Below are positions 60,638 through 64,000 of a stretch of 64,000 bases of DNA, piece by piece. The stretch lies in assembly GCF_014384765.1 (NCBI RefSeq), contig NZ_JACRSP010000001.1:248001-312000 (forward strand), written 5' to 3'. The position numbers and the translations under genes were made by a program. Source of the stretch: Feifania hominis (GTDB lineage Bacteria; Bacillota; Clostridia; Oscillospirales; Feifaniaceae). The notes beneath the pieces are model-generated. The model searched no databases. It was not told where the DNA came from and saw only the letters and a program-made list of their open reading frames with translations. Each line of letters begins with the position of its first letter. Position 1 is the first letter of the stretch.

Positions 60638-61635
60638 GTAAACCAGAGATGACCGCGCAGCAGCCCAAAAAGGGCGCAGCCAAGAGCTTTTTCAAACGCT
60701 CGAACACAGAGCTGTCCATTTTCCTGCTGATTGTTCTGCTGTTTGTGCTGTTTTCTTTCTTCACCAAGAACTTTTTCTCCTGGTATAACATTCACAATCT
60801 GTTCAAACAGTCTGTGGTCATCGGCATCATTTCCATTGCGCTGTCCTTTGTGTTTGTCACGGGCAGAACCGATCTGTCGGTCGGCACCACGGCGGGCCTG
60901 AGTGCCATGATTGTCGCTCTGCTGATGAGCAAGCTCGGCATGAACCCGTGGCTCGCAATCATCATTGCGGTGGGGCTGTCGACGCTCTGCGGCCTGTTCA
61001 ACGGCATCATCATCTACGACCTCAAGGTCGTGCCTTTCATTGCAACCATGGGAACCTCGGGCGTGGTGCGCGGCTTGATCAAATACATGAGTAACGCCAT
61101 GACCATCGGCAATCTCGACCCGGGCTTCAACCAGTTTGCGCTGACGAAATTTCTCGGCGTATCCTCGCTGATCTACTTCTGGTTTGTCATTGTGGCGATT
61201 GCGTTCTTTGTGATGAAGTTCACCAAATTCGGGCGCAATCTCTATGTGCTCGGCAGCAGCGACGAAGTGGCGAACCTCTCAGGCATCAACACCCGCCGCC
61301 ACGTGTATATGGCCTACATCATCAGCGCCTTTCTCTCGGCGGTCGCAGGTATTCTCATGACCTCGCGCCTCAACTGCGCCGTGCCGACCGGCGGTACGGG
61401 CTTTGAAATGAACGCCATCGCGTCGGCTGTCATCGGCGGCGTGTCCATGTCGGGCGCGACCGGTACACCGTTTGGCGCCGCACTCGGTACGTTTTTGATT
61501 ATGCTGATTCAAAACGGCGGTATCCAGCTTGGCATAGATCCCTTTATCATGGAGTCGGTCAGCGGTCTGATGGTCATCGTGGCGGTCTGTTTCAACGGCT
61601 TTCGTGAGAGGAGCGCGGCGAAAGTCAAATCATAA
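60634..61635 (+). CDS. Ribose-type sugar ABC transporter permease
   Basis: This 333-residue membrane protein has about nine hydrophobic segments and RbsC-family motifs: VFVTGRTDLSVGTTAGLSAM, PFIATMGTSGVVRGLIKYMS, GRNLYVLGSSDEVANLSGIN and IGGVSMSGATGTPFGAALG. The N-terminus has a 35-residue polar extension. It completes the importer. The terminator at 61727 ends the operon. Confidence 0.92.
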   Translation: MSKPEMTAQQPKKGAAKSFFKRSNTELSIFLLIVLLFVLFSFFTKNFFSWYNIHNLFKQSVVIGIISIALSFVFVTGRTDLSVGTTAGLSAMIVALLMSKLGMNPWLAIIIAVGLSTLCGLFNGIIIYDLKVVPFIATMGTSGVVRGLIKYMSNAMTIGNLDPGFNQFALTKFLGVSSLIYFWFVIVAIAFFVMKFTKFGRNLYVLGSSDEVANLSGINTRRHVYMAYIISAFLSAVAGILMTSRLNCAVPTGGTGFEMNAIASAVIGGVSMSGATGTPFGAALGTFLIMLIQNGGIQLGIDPFIMESVSGLMVIVAVCFNGFRERSAAKVKS

Positions 61636-61726
61636 GGATACTTTGGATAAAACGGGTAAGAACGCTTTCCCGCCAAAGGCTGCATGTTACGATGTTTCGC
61701 TTTGCTTGGTGTAATAGAGATCATAG

Positions 61727-61757
61727 AAAAAGAGCCGTTTCAAACGGCTCTTTTTTT
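61727..61757. terminator. Terminator of the sugar importer operon
   Basis: AAAAAGAGCCGTTT pairs with AAACGGCTCTTTTT around C, followed by more T residues. It lies 90 bases after the permease stop. Confidence 0.9.
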
Positions 61758-61765
61758 GGTAAAAT
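61757..61765 (+). promoter_or_regulatory. Extended -10 of yjbQ
   Basis: TGGTAAAAT immediately follows the terminator T-run, 21 bases before the yjbQ start. No clear -35 exists, since that place is in the hairpin. Confidence 0.45.
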
Positions 61766-61786
61766 GGAAAAAAGGAGCGTGAGTTT

Positions 61787-62203
61787 ATGAAATCATACCG
61801 CAGAGAAATTCACATCAATGTGCCCGGGCGGCGGGGACTTGTCAACATCACCCAGCAGGTCGAGCAGGCAGTACGCGACTCGGGTATTCAGCAGGGGCTC
61901 GTCCTTGTCAACGCCATGCACATCACCGCGAGCGTCTTCATCAACGACGACGAGCCGGGACTGCACCACGACTTTGAGGTCTGGCTTGAGCGCCTCGCCC
62001 CCGAAAAACCCTATGACCAATACCGTCACAACGGATATGAGGACAACGCCGACGCGCACATCAAGCGCAGCGTCATGGGGAGAGAGTCGGTGATTGCCGT
62101 CACAGACGGACGGCTCGACTTCGGTACATGGGAGCAGATTTTCTACTACGAATTTGACGGCAGGCGCGACAAGCGGATTCTTGTCAAAATCATCGGAGAA
62201 TAG
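61787..62203 (+). CDS. yjbQ: YjbQ family (UPF0047) protein
   Basis: The 138-residue protein matches the UPF0047/YjbQ family: GLVLVNAMHITASVFINDDEPGLHHDFEVWLERLAP, YRHNGYEDNADAHIKRSVMGRESVIAV and GTWEQIFYYEFDG. It is a small trimeric fold with a conserved His/Asp/Glu metal-like cluster. Members can show weak thiamine-phosphate-synthase activity, but the physiological role is unsettled. AAAGGAG precedes ATG 61787. An AroE-like gene follows after 108 bases. Confidence 0.88.
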   Translation: MKSYRREIHINVPGRRGLVNITQQVEQAVRDSGIQQGLVLVNAMHITASVFINDDEPGLHHDFEVWLERLAPEKPYDQYRHNGYEDNADAHIKRSVMGRESVIAVTDGRLDFGTWEQIFYYEFDGRRDKRILVKIIGE

Positions 62204-62311
62204 GCCGGCACAGGTGAGGCAGAGCTCCTTTTTCGCCTGTACCGGCGGTTCTGCCGTTTGTTGACACACCGGGCGATCTCGGATACGATAAAAGAAAAGG
62301 AGGCATGTGCC

Positions 62312-63214
62312 ATGACATTTGACAATCTGAAAATCAACACGCAGACCCGCCTCATGCCAATGATCGGCTACCCGATGGCCCAGTCGAGCGCGTCGCTTGT
62401 CTACGACTGTCTGCTCGAGCGCTTTGACATCAACCGCATCATGTGGCCGGTTGAGATCAAAAAGGGAGAGCTCGCGTCCTTTATGCAGGCCGCGCGGACG
62501 CTCCAAATTGACGTGTTCGCCCTCACCATGCCCCACAAGGCGGATATTATCCCGCTGCTCGACGAGGTGGAGCAGAGCTCACGGCTCTTCAACTCCGTCA
62601 ACATTGTCAAGACGGTTGACGGGAAGACCGTCGGCGCGGGCATGGACGGCAAGGGTTGCGTGGGCGCGCTTCGCGAGGCGGGAACGAAGCTCGAGGGAGC
62701 GAATGTCATGCTGCTCGGCACTGGGAGCATCAGCGGCGTTGTGGGCTATGAGCTCTACCGCAGCGGCATCGGCAGCCTGACGCTGCTCAACCGGACTCTT
62801 TCAAATGCCGAGGAGGTTGCGCGCCGCCTGCGCGACAACACCGGTCTTGCGGTTGAGGCGAGAGAGTCCACTCCGGCGGAACTCGACCGCGCCGCACGGG
62901 ATGCCGACGTCTTCATTCAGTGCTCGCCGCTCGGCATGTTTGGCTTTGGCGCGGATCATCCCTATCTCGGCTTTATGGAGAAACTACCGGCGCATGCGGT
63001 GGTGATGGAGGCGATCGTCAATCCGCCGATGACCACGGTTGTAAAAAAGGCCAGACAGCTCGGTCTGAAGACCATCGGCGGCGTTGCCATGACCATGGCG
63101 CAGATTGCAGAGATCTTTGAGTTCTGCTTTGATGTCCACCCGGATGCGGAGGACCTCGAGGTCTGTACCAGAGTCTGGTGCAACCACTTTGGCATCACAC
63201 CCGATCAGCTCTAA
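62312..63214 (+). CDS. Shikimate dehydrogenase-like protein (AroE family, unknown substrate)
   Basis: The 300-residue protein has the two-domain AroE layout. The catalytic Lys is in ALTMPHKADI, SVNIVK and VDGKTVGAGMDGKGC mark the substrate loop, and the NAD(P)-binding region is VMLLGTGSISGVVGYEL near residue 130. In true AroE the substrate loop reads NTDG. Here it is GMDG, with the Asp kept and the Asn replaced. No other shikimate genes are near. It may act on quinate or another hydroxy acid, or in the neighbouring catabolic locus. ATG 62312 follows AAAGGAGG. Confidence 0.8.
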   Translation: MTFDNLKINTQTRLMPMIGYPMAQSSASLVYDCLLERFDINRIMWPVEIKKGELASFMQAARTLQIDVFALTMPHKADIIPLLDEVEQSSRLFNSVNIVKTVDGKTVGAGMDGKGCVGALREAGTKLEGANVMLLGTGSISGVVGYELYRSGIGSLTLLNRTLSNAEEVARRLRDNTGLAVEARESTPAELDRAARDADVFIQCSPLGMFGFGADHPYLGFMEKLPAHAVVMEAIVNPPMTTVVKKARQLGLKTIGGVAMTMAQIAEIFEFCFDVHPDAEDLEVCTRVWCNHFGITPDQL

Positions 63215-63223
63215 CTCTGCTTT

Positions 63224-63265
63224 CGTATAAAAAGGGTCCCGCATTTGCGGGACCCTTTTTATACG
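63224..63265. terminator. 19-bp bidirectional terminator
   Basis: CGTATAAAAAGGGTCCCGC and its exact reverse complement flank a 4-base loop between convergent genes. Confidence 0.92.
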
Positions 63266-63316
63266 CGGCGAAAATGTGCCCAATATAAAAGCAAACATCA
63301 CAATAGAGGACAGGTT

Positions 63317-63748
63317 CTATTTGGAGCCTGCTGACCGAAGAGCATGCAGTGTTTCTCTGATAGTGCCGAGCGCTTCGTTCGGGTCAGTGATGTTCTGTAC
63401 GGCCGACTCCATCGGGCAGCGGCCCGTTCCGGCGCGGTTGCGGATTGCCCCGACCCGCTGTCCGAAAGTGAGTGCAACGCCATGCTGCTCGAGAACCTGC
63501 GCCGCCGCATCGCTCACAACTGGAGCATGGACAGCCACGACCCCCGCGAGTACATAGAGAAAGGCAGTGGCCTTTCCCACGACCTTGTCGGCAGCGCTGT
63601 ATCCGGAAAGATCCACTCCGGCCGTCAGCCACTCGACAAGAGGCGCGACTCCGCGCAGGTCACTTGTCAGCGTCTGCTCGCCCCGGCAGAGAACGCAGGT
63701 GTGCTCTCCGGCTGCGAGAAGCTCCTTTGCACGTATCAAATCCGTCAT
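63317..63748 (-). CDS. DUF1893 domain protein
   Basis: The 143-residue protein matches DUF1893 (LRGVAPLVEWLTAG, YSAADKVVGKATAFLYVLAGVVAVHAPVVSDAA, CPMESAV). The family is cytoplasmic and of unknown function, related by fold to cytidine-deaminase-like proteins. A CPMESAV segment near the C-terminus with Cys may be functional. ATG 63748 follows GGAGAG; a longer reading from 63781 overlaps the upstream gene. It lies 11 bases after a NUDIX gene, suggesting co-transcription. Confidence 0.8.
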   Translation of the reverse strand: MTDLIRAKELLAAGEHTCVLCRGEQTLTSDLRGVAPLVEWLTAGVDLSGYSAADKVVGKATAFLYVLAGVVAVHAPVVSDAAAQVLEQHGVALTFGQRVGAIRNRAGTGRCPMESAVQNITDPNEALGTIRETLHALRSAGSK

Positions 63749-63759
63749 AGTTGTCTCTC

Positions 63760-63999
63760 CTACAATACTTTGTATTTCCACTGTCCGCGGTCCTGATAAT
63801 AGTAAAACTCCGATTTGGAGCAGTCGTCGAATACGGGCAGAATTTCCAGCATGTCGGCGGCGAGGGGGTAGCGCCCCATTTCATCACGCTTGACCCAGAA
63901 GACCTCGCCCTCGGCCGAAGAGCACAGCGATCCGCTGAAGCGGTCGGCCCGGTAGAGGAAGATGACATATCGTGCGCCGTCGTCCGTCGGAAACTGCTT
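63760..63999 (-). CDS. NUDIX hydrolase (8-oxo-dGTP diphosphatase-like), C-terminal part
   Basis: The reverse strand encodes the last 79 residues of a protein that continues past the right edge. YVIFLYRADRFSGSLCSSAEGEVFWVKRDEMGRYPLAADMLEILPVF and SEFYYYQDRGQW match the C-terminal half of MutT/YjhB-type NUDIX proteins, which remove oxidised nucleotides. The Nudix box itself is outside the window. It precedes the DUF1893 gene by 11 bases. Confidence 0.75.
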   Translation of the reverse strand, partial: KQFPTDDGARYVIFLYRADRFSGSLCSSAEGEVFWVKRDEMGRYPLAADMLEILPVFDDCSKSEFYYYQDRGQWKYKVL

Positions 64000-64000
64000 G

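Overview
The window looks like chromosome from an anaerobic, spore-forming, low-oxygen Firmicute of the Clostridia (Oscillospiraceae-like is my best guess; inference only). Reasons: high-GC clostridial codon use, a sigK sporulation sigma factor with a hydrophobic pro-sequence, a DivIVA-domain protein, a collagen-like spore-surface-type protein, an NfnAB electron-bifurcating transhydrogenase pair, an iron alcohol dehydrogenase behind a Rex-like operator, radical-type 2-hydroxyacyl-CoA dehydratase machinery, and AGGAGG ribosome sites before nearly every gene. No phage, insertion sequence, integrase, CRISPR array or rRNA was found.

Layout. 1-9.2 kb: end of a MATE pump, an amidase, tRNA-Lys, a Rex-type-controlled Fe-alcohol dehydrogenase, nfnAB, a WYL regulator/GyrI-like/radical SAM operon, and two small genes. 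9.2-20.3 kb: a TPR-SUFU-DUF2185 protein, a LysR regulator, and a nine-gene operon: AEC carrier, complete Liv-type ABC importer, Tm-1-like protein and two TIM-barrel PEP-hydrolase-family paralogues. 20.4-20.9 kb: a structured ~113-bp tandem repeat next to tRNA-Arg. 21-27.4 kb: NUDIX, DivIVA-domain protein, an orphan class I fumarase-type beta subunit, and a two-gene dehydratase activase/dehydratase system. 27.5-43.6 kb: collagen-like protein, moxR-DUF58-transglutaminase operon with a MerR-type promoter, sigK, a class A PBP, a P-type ATPase, a heterodimeric ABC exporter and an ECF S component. 43.6-52.4 kb: a complete histidine-to-glutamate operon (hutD, hutH, hutU, ftcD, hutI, fhs, fchA). 52.6-61.6 kb: a DeoR-type-controlled catabolic locus with two DHDPS/NAL-family aldolases, DeoC, a PfkB kinase and a ribose-type ABC importer. 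61.8-64 kb: YjbQ, a shikimate-dehydrogenase-like protein, DUF1893 and a partial NUDIX gene.

How the genes work together. The hut operon deaminates histidine, hydrates urocanate, opens the imidazolone ring, moves the formimino group to tetrahydrofolate, and recovers C1 units and possibly ATP through FchA and Fhs. NfnAB and the Rex-controlled dehydrogenase handle reduced ferredoxin/NAD(P)H balance. Two loci look most novel. One is the Liv importer + AEC + Tm-1-like + paired TIM-barrel operon, where transport is coupled to enzymes of unknown substrate. The other is the DeoR locus, where three Schiff-base aldolases, a sugar kinase and a sugar importer appear to share a regulator. A 31-bp palindrome lies over the start point of its deoC promoter. 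Two tandem repeat arrays (about 113 and 88 bp) and several structured intergenic stretches are not explained by any gene.
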